Made by a program: the position numbers and the translations under genes. The notes under the pieces were generated by a model. It did no database searches. It saw only the letters and a program-made list of their open reading frames with translations, and was not told the origin of the DNA. This document shows positions 25,726-36,822 of a stretch of 64,000 nt of DNA, piece after piece. Every line of letters begins with the position of its first letter. The stretch's first letter is position 1. This DNA comes from Geodermatophilus obscurus DSM 43160 (lineage in GTDB: Bacteria; Actinomycetota; Actinomycetes; Mycobacteriales; Geodermatophilaceae): assembly GCF_000025345.1 (NCBI RefSeq), contig NC_013757.1, positions 4,216,001-4,280,000 on the forward strand. The letters are read 5' to 3'.

Positions 25726-26860
25726 CGAGGGCGGCGTCCAGCGCGGCGGTGAGGTCGGCCACCAGGTCGGCGGTGTCCTCGATGCCGCAGGAGAGCCGCA
25801 CGAACCCCTCCGGGACGGCGTCCCCACCCCACTGCGCCCGCCGGTCGACGGTGCTGTGCACCCCGCCGAAGCTGGTGGCCGCCGTCCAGAGCCGGCCGGC
25901 CGCCAGCAGCCGCGCGACCGCCGCCGCGTCGGGCAACTCGGCGGACACGATCCCGTTCGGGCGCAGCATCTGCCGGGTGGCGAGGTCGTACGAGGGGTCC
26001 CCGGGCCGCCACGGCCAGCGGACGCCGCTCGCCGCCGGGTGCGCGGCGAGCAGGTCGGCGACCGCCGCCGCGGTGGCCGCCTGCCGGGCCAGCCGCAGGT
26101 CCAGCGTGCTCATCGAGCGGTGCCCGAGCCACGCCTCGAAGGGGCCGGGCGTGCCGCCGGTGTGGTCGCGGAAGGACTTCAGGCACGCGTACAGCGCCTC
26201 GTCGGTGGTGCTGACGTGGCCGAGCAGCAGGTCGCTGTGGCCGGTGAGCGCCTTGGTGTCGCTGCCGACGGTCAGGTCGGCGCCCAGCGCCAGCGGCCGC
26301 TGGCCCAAGGGGGTGGCGGTCGTGTTGTCGACGGCGAGCACGGCTCCGGCGGCGCGGGTGGCGCGGGCGACGGCGGCGATGTCGCAGACGTCGAGCAGCG
26401 GGTTGCTCGGCGTCTCGAGCAGCACCAGCCGGGCGCCCTCGAGGTCGCCGCGCGCCGCGACCGCGCCGATCTCCGGGGTGGGCACGTACTCGACGGTCAT
26501 GCCGTAGCGCTCGAGCTCGTCGCGGGCCAGCAGGCGGGTCGCGTAGTAGCCGTCCGACGGCAGCACCACGCGGTCGCCGGCGCGCACGACGGCCAGCACC
26601 GCCGCGCTGATCGCGGCCATGCCGGTCGCGAAGGACAGGCACCGGCCGCCGTCGAGCTCGCCGACCGCCGCCTCGAAGACCCGCAGCGTGGGGTGCTCGG
26701 TGCGCGCGTAGGCGTCGGCGCCGTCCGCGCGGGGTGGGCGGTCGCCCAGGTGGTACGGGGCGGCGAAGACCGGCGAGGGCCGCAGCGGCGCGCCCGGCAC
26801 GGGCGCCTCCTCACCGGCCCGCACCGAGCGGGTCCCGTCGCCCCACGTCCCGTCGCTCAC
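25721..26860 (-). CDS. Cys/Met metabolism PLP-dependent enzyme (cystathionine gamma-synthase/lyase family)
   Basis: The 379-residue fold-type I PLP enzyme has [38 protein letters not shown] for phosphate binding, [35 protein letters not shown], and the PLP Lys in [19 protein letters not shown]. Members of this family catalyse cystathionine synthesis or cleavage, and the exact reaction is not decidable here. Compared with classical enzymes the catalytic lysine segment reads [11 protein letters not shown] rather than SxTKYxxGHSD. Its GTG overlaps the gpsA TGA, so it is coupled to glycerolipid genes with no obvious metabolic link. Confidence 0.85.
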   Translation of the reverse strand: MSDGTWGDGTRSVRAGEEAPVPGAPLRPSPVFAAPYHLGDRPPRADGADAYARTEHPTLRVFEAAVGELDGGRCLSFATGMAAISAAVLAVVRAGDRVVLPSDGYYATRLLARDELERYGMTVEYVPTPEIGAVAARGDLEGARLVLLETPSNPLLDVCDIAAVARATRAAGAVLAVDNTTATPLGQRPLALGADLTVGSDTKALTGHSDLLLGHVSTTDEALYACLKSFRDHTGGTPGPFEAWLGHRSMSTLDLRLARQAATAAAVADLLAAHPAASGVRWPWRPGDPSYDLATRQMLRPNGIVSAELPDAAAVARLLAAGRLWTAATSFGGVHSTVDRRAQWGGDAVPEGFVRLSCGIEDTADLVADLTAALDAALG

Positions 26861-27867
26861 TCCGGCTTCGCTTCCCGGGACATGATCTCCTTCACCATCT
26901 GCGTCACGGGGACGCCGTCGTGGCACACCCGGACGACCGCCTCGGTGAGCGGCATGTCGACCCCGTGCGCCCGCGCCAGGTCCAGCACCGACCGGCAGCT
27001 CTTGACCCCCTCGGCCACCTGCCGGGTGCTCCGCTGCACCTCCTCGACCGACATGCCGCGCCCCAGCCGCTCCCCGAACGTCCGGTTGCGTGACAGCGGG
27101 GAGCTGCAGGTGGCCACCAGGTCGCCCAGGCCGGCGAGCCCGGCGAAGGTGGTCGGCTCGGCGCCGAGCGCGGCACCGAGCCGGGCGGTCTCGGCGAGGC
27201 CGCGGGTGATGAGCGAGGCGCGGGTGTTGTCGCCGAAGCCCATGCCCTCGGTGATGCCGCAGGCCAGCGCGATGACGTTCTTCACCGCGCCGCCGAGCTC
27301 GCAGCCCACCAGGTCCTGGTTGGTGTACGGGCGGAAGTAGGGGGTGTGGCACGCCGCCTGCACCTGGGCCGCGCGGTCGTGGTCGGTGCAGGCCACCACG
27401 GTGGCGGCCGGCTGCTCCTCGGCGATCTCGCGCGCCAGGTTCGGGCCCGACAGCGCGGCGACCCGGTCGGGGCCGGCGCCGGTGACCTCGCGGATCACCT
27501 GGCTCATCCGCTTGGTGCTGCCCAGCTCGATGCCCTTCATCAGGGAGAGCAGGACCGCGTCGGCCGGCAGCAGCGGCGCCCACTCGGTGAGGTTGTCCCG
27601 CAGCGACTGGGAGGGAACGGCGAGCACCACGATCTCGGCGTCGGCGAGGGCCTCGGCGGCGTCCGCGGTGGCGCGCAGCCGGTCGGGCAGCCGGATGCCG
27701 GGCAGGTACTCGGCGTTCTCGCGGGTCTCGCCGATCTCGTGCGCCAGCTCCGGACGGCGGGCGTGCAGCAGCACCGTGCAGCCGGCGTCGGCCAGCACCT
27801 TGGCGAAGGTGGTCCCCCAGGAACCGGCCCCGAGGACGGCGGCCCGGGTGCCCGTGGACGCCCTCAC
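26857..27867 (-). CDS. gpsA: Glycerol-3-phosphate dehydrogenase [NAD(P)+]
   Basis: GpsA reduces dihydroxyacetone phosphate to sn-glycerol-3-phosphate for phospholipids. The 336-residue protein has the Rossmann motif [57 protein letters not shown], the catalytic-Lys segment [14 protein letters not shown] and a C-terminal [17 protein letters not shown]. It overlaps plsC upstream and the PLP enzyme downstream by 4 bases each, forming plsC-gpsA-PLP. With plsC it supplies the first steps of phosphatidic acid synthesis. Confidence 0.97.
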   Translation of the reverse strand: MRASTGTRAAVLGAGSWGTTFAKVLADAGCTVLLHARRPELAHEIGETRENAEYLPGIRLPDRLRATADAAEALADAEIVVLAVPSQSLRDNLTEWAPLLPADAVLLSLMKGIELGSTKRMSQVIREVTGAGPDRVAALSGPNLAREIAEEQPAATVVACTDHDRAAQVQAACHTPYFRPYTNQDLVGCELGGAVKNVIALACGITEGMGFGDNTRASLITRGLAETARLGAALGAEPTTFAGLAGLGDLVATCSSPLSRNRTFGERLGRGMSVEEVQRSTRQVAEGVKSCRSVLDLARAHGVDMPLTEAVVRVCHDGVPVTQMVKEIMSREAKPE

Positions 27868-28679
27868 GCGGCGCTCCCCGGCAGGTCACCGGGCAGCGCA
27901 CGGCGCGGGTGGGAGGTGCTCGTGGGAGGTGCCGGCTCCCCGCGGAGCTCGGCCAGCTGATCGCGCACGCAGGCCATCATCCGGTCGGTCACCTCGCGCA
28001 GCAGGTCCCCGGTCATCGGCCGGCCGGCGCGGACCTGCGCCCGCAGGTCGGTGAGGTCCAGCGGTTCGCCGACCAGGTGGTCGGCGGGCGCGCGCAGCCG
28101 CAGGCGCAGGCGCTTGGTGTGGTAGTCGTGCACCCGCTGCGGACCCCACTGCGCCACCGGGAGGACGACGGCGTCGGTGGTGAGCGCCAGCCGCGCCACT
28201 CCGGTGCGGGCCTCCATGGGCCACCAGTCGGGGTCCCGGGTCACCGACCCCTCCGGGTAGATCACGACGACGTTGCCGGCGGCGAGGTCGGCCTCGGCGG
28301 CCGCCAGTGACGCGCGGGCGTCGGCCCGGCCGCGGGCGACCGGGATCTGCCCGGCGGCGCTCAGGATCCTGCCGGCGAGCCCGGTGAAGACCGCCTCCTT
28401 GGCCAGGAAGTGCGGAACGCGGCCGCAGTCCCAGACCAGCCGCGCGCACGCCAGCGGGTCGAGCACGGACACGTGGTTGGCCACCACGAGCACCGGGCCG
28501 GTGCGGGGGAAGCGCTCGGCGTGCCGGTACCGCATCCGGAACAGCAGCACGGTGACCGGGTAGATGACCGCCACGCAGAACAGCAGCGCCGGCGGCAGCG
28601 GTCTGCGGGTGCGCCACCGGGACGGCGGGGCTCCGGCACGGCGCGACACCCCGGTCTCCGGGGACCCGTCCTGCGTCAC
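27864..28679 (-). CDS. plsC: 1-acyl-sn-glycerol-3-phosphate acyltransferase
   Basis: PlsC acylates lysophosphatidic acid to phosphatidic acid. The 271-residue protein has an N-terminal membrane helix ([19 protein letters not shown]), the catalytic H-x4-D box in [25 protein letters not shown] and the substrate motif [11 protein letters not shown]. The start GTG 28679 is preceded by GGAGGGAGG. The C-terminus is Pro/Ser-rich. It overlaps gpsA, so lysophosphatidate supply and acylation are co-expressed. Confidence 0.93.
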   Translation of the reverse strand: MTQDGSPETGVSRRAGAPPSRWRTRRPLPPALLFCVAVIYPVTVLLFRMRYRHAERFPRTGPVLVVANHVSVLDPLACARLVWDCGRVPHFLAKEAVFTGLAGRILSAAGQIPVARGRADARASLAAAEADLAAGNVVVIYPEGSVTRDPDWWPMEARTGVARLALTTDAVVLPVAQWGPQRVHDYHTKRLRLRLRAPADHLVGEPLDLTDLRAQVRAGRPMTGDLLREVTDRMMACVRDQLAELRGEPAPPTSTSHPRRALPGDLPGSAA

Positions 28680-28809
28680 CGGTTCCTCCCTCCTGCGCCC
28701 GGCCACTGCCGGCCGGGACGTCGTCAGAGCCCATGATCTGCCCTGGGTGGGGCCCCGGAGCGCACCGGGGTGCAACCGCCCGGTCCGCACCCGGCGCCGG
28801 TGTGCTCAC

Positions 28810-29457
28810 ATGGTCGCCGTGCGCGCGTGGTCGGTCGTGGTCCCGGCGAAGCGGCTGCCGCTGGCCAAGACCCGCCTCAGGCCGCTGCCCGAGGGCCTGG
28901 ACGGCCCGCCGGACGCGCACGACCGGCTGGTCCTGGCGCTGCTCGCCGACACCGTCGCCGCGGCCCTTTCCTCCCCCGCGGTCACCGGCGTCCTGGTCGT
29001 CACCGACGACCCCGCGGCCGCCGCAGAGGTCACCCGGCTGGGTGCCCGCACGGTGCCCGACGAGCCCGGCCGCGGCCTCAACCCGGCCCTCGAGCACGGC
29101 GCCCGCGCCACCGGGGGGAGAGCGGTGGCGGCGCTCTCCTCGGACCTGCCGGCCCTGCGCCCGGAGGAGCTGACCGCCGCCCTGGCCGCGGCGGAGGCCG
29201 CGCCGCGCTGCTTCGTCCCCGACGCGCAGGGCACCGGGACGACGCTGCTCACCGCCGCCGGCACCGACCTCTCCCCCGCCTTCGGGACCGGGTCGGCGCA
29301 GCGGCACGCGGCCGGTGGCGCCGTTGCGCTGACCGGCGCCTGGCCGGGCCTGGAGCGGGACGTGGACACGCCCGGCGACCTGCGCGGCGCCCTCGCGCTG
29401 GGCGTCGGGCCGCACACCGCGGCACTGCTCGGCGGGGCGGCCCGGCCCACCGGCTGA
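28810..29457 (+). CDS. cofC: Phosphoenolpyruvate/2-phospholactate guanylyltransferase of F420 biosynthesis
   Basis: CofC/FbiD activates 2-phospholactate or phosphoenolpyruvate with GTP to begin coenzyme F420 assembly. The 215-residue protein has the nucleotidyltransferase start WSVVVPAKRLPLAKTRL, VLVVTDDPAAAAEV, ALSSDLPALRPEEL with the metal-binding SSDLP, and TTLLTAAGTDLSPAFGTGSAQRH. The position beside ppk matches Rv2983 (fbiD) in mycobacteria. Other fbi genes are not in the window. An ATG at 28810 gives the expected N-terminus. Confidence 0.9.
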   Translation: MVAVRAWSVVVPAKRLPLAKTRLRPLPEGLDGPPDAHDRLVLALLADTVAAALSSPAVTGVLVVTDDPAAAAEVTRLGARTVPDEPGRGLNPALEHGARATGGRAVAALSSDLPALRPEELTAALAAAEAAPRCFVPDAQGTGTTLLTAAGTDLSPAFGTGSAQRHAAGGAVALTGAWPGLERDVDTPGDLRGALALGVGPHTAALLGGAARPTG

Positions 29458-29505
29458 CCTGGCGCTGGTCACCCACCGGCAACCGGACTGCGGCACGATG
29501 AGCCC

Positions 29506-31581
29506 GTGCCCCCGACCAGAGCCGGTGCCCCCGCCGACCGGTACATCAACCGCGAGCTGTCGTGGCTGGACTTCAACTCCCGTGTGCTCGAGCTGGCGGA
29601 GGACGACTCCCTGCCACTGCTGGAGCGGGTCAAGTTCCTGGCGATCTTCGCCGGCAACCTCGACGAGTTCTACATGGTCCGCATCGCCGGGCTGAAGCGC
29701 CGGCAGAGCACCGGGCTGACGGTCCGCTCGCCCGACGGGCTGACCATCCGCGAGCAGCTGGCGCTGGTCACCGAGCGGACCCGCGACCTGGTGCACCGGC
29801 ACGCCGACGTCTTCACCAAGGACATCAGCCCGCGCCTGGAGGAGGCCGGGATCCGGATCGTGCACTGGGGCGAGCTGGCCGACGACGAGGCCAAGCGGCT
29901 GCGGGAGTACTTCCGCGACCAGGTGTTCCCGGTGCTGACCCCGCTGGCGGTCGACCCGGCGCACCCGTTCCCCTACATCAGCGGCCTGTCGCTGAACCTG
30001 GCCGTCCAGGTGCGGGACCCCGACACCGGCGCCCCGCGCTTCGCCCGGCTCAAGGTGCCCAACAACGTGCCGCGGTTCGTGTCCGTGGGGGCGGGTGGGA
30101 CGGTCGACCCGGCCTCGGGTGCGACGTTCCTGCCCCTCGAGGACCTCATCGCGGCGCACCTGCAGCAGCTGTTCCCCGGCCTGGACGTCATCGGCCACCA
30201 CCTGTTCCGGGTCACCCGCAACGCCGACCTCGAGGTCGAGGAGGACCGCGACGAGGACCTGCTGCAGGCCCTCGAACGAGAACTGGCCCGCCGCCGCTTC
30301 GGGCCGGCGGTGCGGCTGGAGGTCGCCGAGCCGATGGACCCGGCGATCCTCGACGTGCTCGTCAGCGAGCTGGAGGTCGGCAGGTCCGACGTCGTCCACG
30401 TGCCAGGCCTGCTCGACCTCGCCGCGCTGTGGGAGCTCTACGGGCTCGACCGCCCCGAGCTCAAGGACGAGCCGTTCGTGCCGGCCACCCACCCGCGGCT
30501 CAGCGAGGGCGAGACGCCCAAGAGCGTGTTCGCCACGCTGCGGGAGGGCGACGTGCTCGTCCACCACCCGTACCACTCGTTCGCGACCAGCGTGCAGCGC
30601 TTCATCGAGCAGGCCGCCGCCGACCCGGACGTGCTGGCGATCAAGCAGACCCTGTACCGGACGTCGGGCGACTCGCCCATCGTGAACGCGCTCATCGACG
30701 CCGCGCACGCCGGCAAGCAGGTCGTCGTCCTCGTGGAGATCAAGGCGCGCTTCGACGAGGAGGCCAACATCAGCTGGGCCCGGTCGCTGGAGCGGGCCGG
30801 CTGCCACGTCGTCTACGGGCTGGTGGGGCTCAAGACCCACTGCAAGACGGCGCTGGTCGTGCGCCGGGAGCACGGTGTGATCCGCCGCTACTGCCACATC
30901 GGCACCGGCAACTACAACCCCAAGACCGCCCGGCTCTACGAGGACCTCGGCATCCTGACCGCGGACCCCCGGGTGGGTGCGGACCTGACCGACCTGTTCA
31001 ACACCCTCACCGGCTACTCGCGGCAGACGACCTACCGCCGGTTCATGGTGGCACCGCACGGCATCCGCCCCGGGCTCGTCGAGAAGATCCGGCGGGAGGC
31101 CCGCCACGCCCGCGAGGGCCGGCCGGCCGGCATCCGCATCAAGGTGAACTCGCTGGTCGACGAGGAGCTCATCGACGCCCTCTACGAGGCGTCGTCGGCC
31201 GGCGTGCCGGTGGAGCTGCTCATCCGCGGCATCTGCTCGCTGCGTCCCGGCGTCCCGGGCCTGTCGGAGAACGTGCGGGCGCGCTCCATCGTCGGCCGCT
31301 TCCTGGAGCACTCCCGGGCGATGTGGTTCGCCAACGGCGGCGAGGGTGAGTGGTGGCTCGGCAGCGCCGACCTCATGCACCGCAACCTCGACCGCCGCGT
31401 CGAGGTGCTGCTGCGGGTGTGCGACGACACCGCCGCGCGCCAGCTGCAGGACGTCTTCGACGCCGCGATGGCCGACGGCGTGCGCTGCTGGGAGCTGGGC
31501 AGCGACGGCGCGTGGACGCGCAGCGGTGAGTGCGACTACCAGGCCGCGCTGATGGCGGCGGCGGTGGACCATGCCGGCTGA
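29506..31581 (+). CDS. ppk: Polyphosphate kinase 1
   Basis: Ppk1 polymerises the gamma-phosphate of ATP into polyphosphate reversibly. The 691-residue protein covers all four domains: N ([19 protein letters not shown]), H, and the two phospholipase D-like catalytic domains. Two active-site His residues are present: His445 in [12 protein letters not shown], matching the phosphorylated His of E. coli Ppk, and His464 in [20 protein letters not shown]. The start is GTG. The stop overlaps the start of mutT1, as in mycobacteria, where cofC-ppk-mutT1 is a recognised arrangement. Confidence 0.98.
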   Translation: MPPTRAGAPADRYINRELSWLDFNSRVLELAEDDSLPLLERVKFLAIFAGNLDEFYMVRIAGLKRRQSTGLTVRSPDGLTIREQLALVTERTRDLVHRHADVFTKDISPRLEEAGIRIVHWGELADDEAKRLREYFRDQVFPVLTPLAVDPAHPFPYISGLSLNLAVQVRDPDTGAPRFARLKVPNNVPRFVSVGAGGTVDPASGATFLPLEDLIAAHLQQLFPGLDVIGHHLFRVTRNADLEVEEDRDEDLLQALERELARRRFGPAVRLEVAEPMDPAILDVLVSELEVGRSDVVHVPGLLDLAALWELYGLDRPELKDEPFVPATHPRLSEGETPKSVFATLREGDVLVHHPYHSFATSVQRFIEQAAADPDVLAIKQTLYRTSGDSPIVNALIDAAHAGKQVVVLVEIKARFDEEANISWARSLERAGCHVVYGLVGLKTHCKTALVVRREHGVIRRYCHIGTGNYNPKTARLYEDLGILTADPRVGADLTDLFNTLTGYSRQTTYRRFMVAPHGIRPGLVEKIRREARHAREGRPAGIRIKVNSLVDEELIDALYEASSAGVPVELLIRGICSLRPGVPGLSENVRARSIVGRFLEHSRAMWFANGGEGEWWLGSADLMHRNLDRRVEVLLRVCDDTAARQLQDVFDAAMADGVRCWELGSDGAWTRSGECDYQAALMAAAVDHAG

Positions 31582-32518
31582 GGCGGGCCGCCTCGTCCGC
31601 GCGGCCGGCGGCGCCCTGTGGCGCCCGGCCGCCGGCGGCGGCGTGGAGACGGCGCTGGTGCACCGCCCGCGCTACGACGACTGGTCGCTGCCCAAGGGCA
31701 AGCCCGACGAGGGTGAGCACCTGCTGCAGACCGCGGTGCGCGAGGTCGCCGAGGAGACCGGCCTGGAGGTCGTCGTCGGCCGGCGCAGCGTGCGCACCGA
31801 GTACGAGGTGTCGGAGGGTCCCAAGCGGGTCGACTACTGGCTGATGCGCGTGGTCGGCGGGGAGTTCGCGCCCAACGACGAGGTCGACGAGCTGCGCTGG
31901 CTGCCGGTCGACGAGGCCTGCGCACTGGTCAGCCACGCGCACGACCGCGCCGTGCTGGCCGACCTGGCGCGCACCGACGTCCCGCGGGAGCCCTCGCTGC
32001 TGCTGGTCCGGCACGCCAAGGCCGGCAGCAAGTCGGCCTGGGACGGACCCGACGAGCTGCGGCCGCTGGACGGCAAGGGCCGCCGGCAGGCCGGGCAGCT
32101 GGCCTCGGTGCTGCCGCTGTTCCGCCCGGTCGAGCTGCTGAGCGCCGAGCGGGTCCGCTGCCGGGAGACGCTCAAGCCACTGGCCGAGCGGCTGGGCTGC
32201 GACGTGCACCCGCTGCGCGAGCTCGGCGAGGAGGAGTTCGCCGCCGACCCGCAGGCGGCCCTGGCGGTCGTCGAGCGGCTCCTCACGCCGCGCGACCGGC
32301 CCGGCGTGGCCGTCGTCTGCAGCCAGGGCGGGGCGATCCCGTCGGTGCTCGCGTCCCTGGGCGTCCGCCCCGCCGGCGCAGGCGGGGCGCTGCTCCCGCC
32401 GGCGGCGAAGGGCAGCACCTGGGTGCTGACCGGCCGGCCGGGGGCGCTTGCGGCCGACTACTACCGCGGCTTCTCGCCCGAGGCCGCCGAGGAACCCGCG
32501 TTCACCGGCCTGCGCTGA
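31571..32518 (+). CDS. mutT1: NUDIX hydrolase fused to histidine phosphatase domain (MutT1 type)
   Basis: This 315-residue protein has an N-terminal NUDIX domain ([20 protein letters not shown] followed by AEETGLE, a full Nudix box near residues 40-62). The C-terminal histidine phosphatase domain starts [10 protein letters not shown] (RHG-type catalytic His near residue 145). The mycobacterial homologue MutT1 degrades 8-oxo-(d)GTP to the diphosphate and monophosphate and hydrolyses diadenosine polyphosphates. It overlaps the ppk end by 11 bases, so the two are translationally linked. It ends before a large inverted repeat. Confidence 0.93.
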   Translation: MPAEAGRLVRAAGGALWRPAAGGGVETALVHRPRYDDWSLPKGKPDEGEHLLQTAVREVAEETGLEVVVGRRSVRTEYEVSEGPKRVDYWLMRVVGGEFAPNDEVDELRWLPVDEACALVSHAHDRAVLADLARTDVPREPSLLLVRHAKAGSKSAWDGPDELRPLDGKGRRQAGQLASVLPLFRPVELLSAERVRCRETLKPLAERLGCDVHPLRELGEEEFAADPQAALAVVERLLTPRDRPGVAVVCSQGGAIPSVLASLGVRPAGAGGALLPPAAKGSTWVLTGRPGALAADYYRGFSPEAAEEPAFTGLR

Positions 32519-32533
32519 TTGCGCTCGGCCCTC

Positions 32534-32619
32534 GATGATCAGGTGACCTGATCTTTCCGGGTCCTCCCTCATGACCAGTGGTGAGGGAGGAACCCGCAGG
32601 GTCAGGTCACCTGATCATC
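32534..32619. terminator. Nested inverted repeat between convergent mutT1 and leuD
   Basis: Outer arms GATGATCAGGTGACCTGA (32534-32551) and its perfect reverse complement (32602-32619) enclose a second hairpin, GGGTCCTCCCTCA (32559-32571) with TGAGGGAGGAACCC (32582-32595, one extra A). The outer arm itself contains the palindrome AGGTGACCT. It fills most of the 111-base convergent gap, so a bidirectional terminator is likely, but the length and perfection of the outer arms exceed what termination needs. Confidence 0.7.
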
Positions 32620-32629
32620 ACGGGGCTAC

Positions 32630-33241
32630 CTACGCCTGTGCCGGCAGGGCGGGCAACGCCTTGGGCAGCCAGGCCGGGCGGCGGGCCTCGAAGGCCTCGA
32701 TGTCGGCCAGGTGCCGCTCGGTGAGCCCGACGTCGTCGAGGCCCTCCAGCAGCCGCCACCGGGTGTAGTCGTCGGCCTCGAACGGCACGCTCTGCCCGCC
32801 GTAGGTGATCTGCTTCTCCTGCAGGTCGACGGTCACCTGCGTGGTGGGGTCGGCCTCCACGGCCGCCCACAGCGCCTCGACCTCGGTCTGCGGCAGGACG
32901 ACGGTGAGCAGCCCGGACTTGGTCGAGTTGTTCTTGAAGATGTCGGCGAACCGCGAGCTGATGACCACGCGGAACCCGCCGTCGAGCAGCGCCCAGCAGG
33001 CGTGCTCGCGGGAGGAGCCGGTGCCGAAGTCGGGACCGGCCACGAGGATCGACGCGTCGGCGTACTGCGGCTGGTTGAGCACGAAGTCCGGCTCGTTCCT
33101 GCGCCAGGCGACGAACAGGCCGTCCTCGAACCCGGTGCGGGTGATCCGCTTCAGGTACTCCGCGGGGATGATCTGGTCGGTGTCGACGGCGCTGCGGCGC
33201 AGCGGGGCCGCGGTGCCGGTGTGCGTGGTGAAGGCGTCCAT
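32630..33241 (-). CDS. leuD: 3-isopropylmalate dehydratase small subunit
   Basis: LeuD with LeuC isomerises 2- to 3-isopropylmalate in leucine synthesis. The 203-residue protein has [20 protein letters not shown], the swivel-domain motif [17 protein letters not shown] and [15 protein letters not shown], all typical. It starts 23 bases after the leuC stop. Leucine genes in this window are split: leuDC here and leuB at about 49 kb; leuA is not present. Confidence 0.97.
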   Translation of the reverse strand: MDAFTTHTGTAAPLRRSAVDTDQIIPAEYLKRITRTGFEDGLFVAWRRNEPDFVLNQPQYADASILVAGPDFGTGSSREHACWALLDGGFRVVISSRFADIFKNNSTKSGLLTVVLPQTEVEALWAAVEADPTTQVTVDLQEKQITYGGQSVPFEADDYTRWRLLEGLDDVGLTERHLADIEAFEARRPAWLPKALPALPAQA

Positions 33242-33264
33242 GGCGATCAGGGCTCCAGTACGGG

Positions 33265-34689
<1,425 letters not shown>

Positions 34690-34740
34690 GGCTGGTCCCT
34701 CCGGGTCGGGGTCCGCTCCCTCGCGAGGACCGGGCTGGTC

Positions 34741-34781
34741 ATCTCACGCTGTGGGATGCGAGTATTGCTGTGTGGGACAGC
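34741..34781. promoter_or_regulatory. Putative IclR-family operators between leuC and its regulator
   Basis: Two related boxes share GCTGTG(T)GGGA. Box 1 is ATCTCAC-GCT-GTGGGAT (34741-34757), a 7-base inverted repeat with one mismatch. Box 2 is GCTGT-GTGGG-ACAGC (34767-34781), a perfect 5-base inverted repeat that covers the regulator's GTG start at 34772. Reading towards leuC, CAATACT lies between the boxes and could be the -10. The site would allow one regulator to control leuCD and itself. Confidence 0.5.
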
Positions 34782-35473
34782 CTAACCCCGTCGCCGTGTT
34801 GGACAAAGCGGTGGCCATCCTCCGCGCCGTCGCCGCCGAGCCCGCGACCCTCGCCGAGCTCGTGGAGCGCACCGGGCTGCCCCGGGCGACCGCGCACCGG
34901 CTGGCCGTGGCCCTCGAGGGACACCGCCTGGTCCGGCGCACCCCGGTCGGCGCGTGGGCGCCCGGCCCGGCGCTGGCCGAGCTGGGCCGCGGGGTCGCCG
35001 ACCTCGCCGAGCTGGCCGGCCGGCACCTGGTCACCCTGCGCGACACCAGCGGGGAGAGCGCCCAGTTCTACGTCCGGGACGGCGCCAGCCGGGTGTGCGT
35101 GGCCGCCGCCGAGCGGGCGCACGGGCTGCGCGACACCGTGCCGGTCGGCGCGCGGCTGCCGCTGACCGCGGGCTCGGCGGCCCACGCGCTGCTGGCCTTC
35201 GCCCCCGCCGACGAGGTCACGCCGCTGCTGCCCAGCGCCAGCTTCACGGCCCGCACGCTGCTCGACGTCCGCCGCCGGGGCTGGGCGCACAGCGTCGCCG
35301 AGCGCGAGCCGGGGGTGGCGTCGCTGTCGGCGCCGGTCCGCGACGCGGCCGGGGCGGTGCTGGGGGCGGTCTCCATCTCCGGGCCCGTCGAGCGGCTGGG
35401 CCGCCGTCCCGCCCCCGAGGTGGTGGGCGCGGTGCTCGAGGCCGCGGGCGCGATCTCCCGCGCCGTCCGCTGA
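34772..35473 (+). CDS. IclR family regulator of leuCD (LtbR/NdgR type)
   Basis: The 233-residue protein has an N-terminal winged helix-turn-helix (VAVLDKAVAILRAVAAEPATL followed by AELVERTGLPRATAHRLAVAL) and an IclR effector domain with TSGESAQFYVRDGASRVCVA and GAVLGAVSISGPVERL. In Corynebacterium and Streptomyces the orthologue divergent from leuCD (LtbR, NdgR) represses leuCD and other amino acid genes. The same divergent position strongly suggests the same role. GTG 34772 gives the family N-terminus; the ATG-less upstream frame overlaps the operator region. Confidence 0.9.
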   Translation: MGQPNPVAVLDKAVAILRAVAAEPATLAELVERTGLPRATAHRLAVALEGHRLVRRTPVGAWAPGPALAELGRGVADLAELAGRHLVTLRDTSGESAQFYVRDGASRVCVAAAERAHGLRDTVPVGARLPLTAGSAAHALLAFAPADEVTPLLPSASFTARTLLDVRRRGWAHSVAEREPGVASLSAPVRDAAGAVLGAVSISGPVERLGRRPAPEVVGAVLEAAGAISRAVR

Positions 35474-35709
35474 AGAAGGACCCGCTCCCCCACACCTCCC
35501 TCCCTCCCTCCTTCCCTCCCTCCCTCCCTCGTTGATCATGGGCTTGGTGCATGACCCCGCGGAGTGTCGTCGTGTGTCGCCTGCGACAACCCCATGATCA
35601 ACTCGACGGGAAGGCGTGGAACCCGGCCACGCTCGCCTGGCCGCTGGCCGCTCACCGACTGACCGCCCGGGCAGTTCCCCTCGGGGGCCACCAGGCGAAC
35701 ACTCTGCCC
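35474..35709. repeat. Intergenic region with a TCCC tract and a TGATCATGGG inverted repeat
   Basis: The 236-base gap has no gene. After a decayed copy of the stop-associated repeat (TGAAGAAGGACCCGC) comes a tetranucleotide tract of about eight TCCC/CTCC units (35496-35530). Next is an inverted repeat with arms GTTGATCATGGG (35531-35542) and CCCATGATCAAC (35591-35602). Inside it is a smaller hairpin TGTCGC-CT-GCGACA. The remaining ~100 bases upstream of the ATG at 35710 must hold the promoter of the molybdoenzyme gene; I cannot place it. Confidence 0.65.
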
Positions 35710-36816
35710 ATGACCGCCACCCAGTCCACGCACCGCGGCCGCGCCCGGATCGCCGAGCCCGGCGAGGGCATCGGCCTCGACGAGCTGGCGCTGGCCACCC
35801 GCAACCACGGGATGCCGCTGGAGGCGCTGCGCTACGACGTCACCCCGCCGGGGCTGCACTACGTGCTCACCCACTACGACATCCCCGCCGTCGACCCGGC
35901 GACCTGGTCGCTGGAGGTCGGCGGGGCGGTCGCCCGCCCGCTGCGGCTCACCCTCGACGCCCTGCGCAGCCGCCCGGCCGTCACCTCACGGGTGCTGCTC
36001 GAGTGCGCCGGCAACGGCCGCGCCCGCTACGAGCCCCGGCCGGTGAGCCAGCCCTGGCTGCTCGAGGCCGTCGGCACCGCCGAGTGGACCGGCACCCCGC
36101 TGGCCCCGCTGCTGGAGGAGGCCGGTCCGGCCGACGCGGCGGTCGACGTCGCCTTCACCGGCGCCGACCACGGTGTGGAGCGCGGCGTCGAGCAGGACTA
36201 CGCACGGGGCCTGCCGCTGGCCGAGGCGGTGCGCCCGGAGGTCATGCTGGTCTGGGGGATGAACGGGATGCCGCTACCGCCCCAGCACGGCGCTCCGCTG
36301 CGGCTGCTGGTGCCCGGCTGGTACGGCATGGCGCACGTCAAGTGGCTCACCCGCATCGAGGTGCTCGACCATCCCTTCGACGGCTACCAGAACACCACCG
36401 CCTACCGGCTCAAGGTCGACTCCGCCGACGCCGGCGAGCCGGTGACCCGCATCGCGCCCCGGGCGCTGCTCACCCCGCCCGGCTGGCCGGACTTCATGAC
36501 CCGCGAACGCTTCCTGCGCCCGGGGCCGGTGACGCTGACCGGGCGGGCCTGGTCCGGCCGGGCGCCGATCCAGGGCGTCGAGGTCAGCACGGACGGCGGG
36601 GCCACCTGGTCCCCCGCCGAGGTCGCCCCGGCCGACCCGGCGCACCCGTGGGCCTGGCGGGCCTGGACGTTCCCCTGGACGGCGGAGCCGGGCAGCTGGG
36701 AGCTGGTCGCCCGCGCGACCGACGCCGAGGGCAGCCAGCCCACCGAGCAGGTGTGGAACCGGCAGGGCATGGCGAACAACCTGGTGCAGCGGGTGCCGGT
36801 GACCGTCCTCGAGTGA
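35710..36816 (+). CDS. Sulfite oxidase-like molybdopterin oxidoreductase
   Basis: The 368-residue protein has the oxidoreductase molybdopterin-binding domain (NHGMPLEALRYDVTPPGLHY, LLECAGNGRARYEP with the Mo-ligand Cys, GADHGVERGVEQDYARGLPL, MNGMPLPPQHGAPLRLLVPG) and a C-terminal Mo-co dimerisation Ig-like domain (VTLTGRAWSGRAPIQGVEVS). No heme b5 domain and no Tat signal are visible, unlike secreted SorA/SorT-type or YedY-type enzymes, so it is probably cytosolic. Sulfite is the likely substrate but is not proven. It ends 6 bases from the convergent galK stop. Confidence 0.87.
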   Translation: MTATQSTHRGRARIAEPGEGIGLDELALATRNHGMPLEALRYDVTPPGLHYVLTHYDIPAVDPATWSLEVGGAVARPLRLTLDALRSRPAVTSRVLLECAGNGRARYEPRPVSQPWLLEAVGTAEWTGTPLAPLLEEAGPADAAVDVAFTGADHGVERGVEQDYARGLPLAEAVRPEVMLVWGMNGMPLPPQHGAPLRLLVPGWYGMAHVKWLTRIEVLDHPFDGYQNTTAYRLKVDSADAGEPVTRIAPRALLTPPGWPDFMTRERFLRPGPVTLTGRAWSGRAPIQGVEVSTDGGATWSPAEVAPADPAHPWAWRAWTFPWTAEPGSWELVARATDAEGSQPTEQVWNRQGMANNLVQRVPVTVLE

Positions 36817-36822
36817 TGTGCG

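Noticed and set aside
27886..31572. A 1228-codon minus-strand frame opposite ppk and cofC
   Set aside because: It has no recognisable motif, and its composition (Gly/Arg/Val/Gln-rich) is that of a shadow. ppk on the plus strand has all catalytic residues.
34772..34780. Leaderless transcript for the IclR gene
   Set aside because: The only -10-like sequence (TATTGC) would start transcription after the GTG; it fits leuC on the other strand better.
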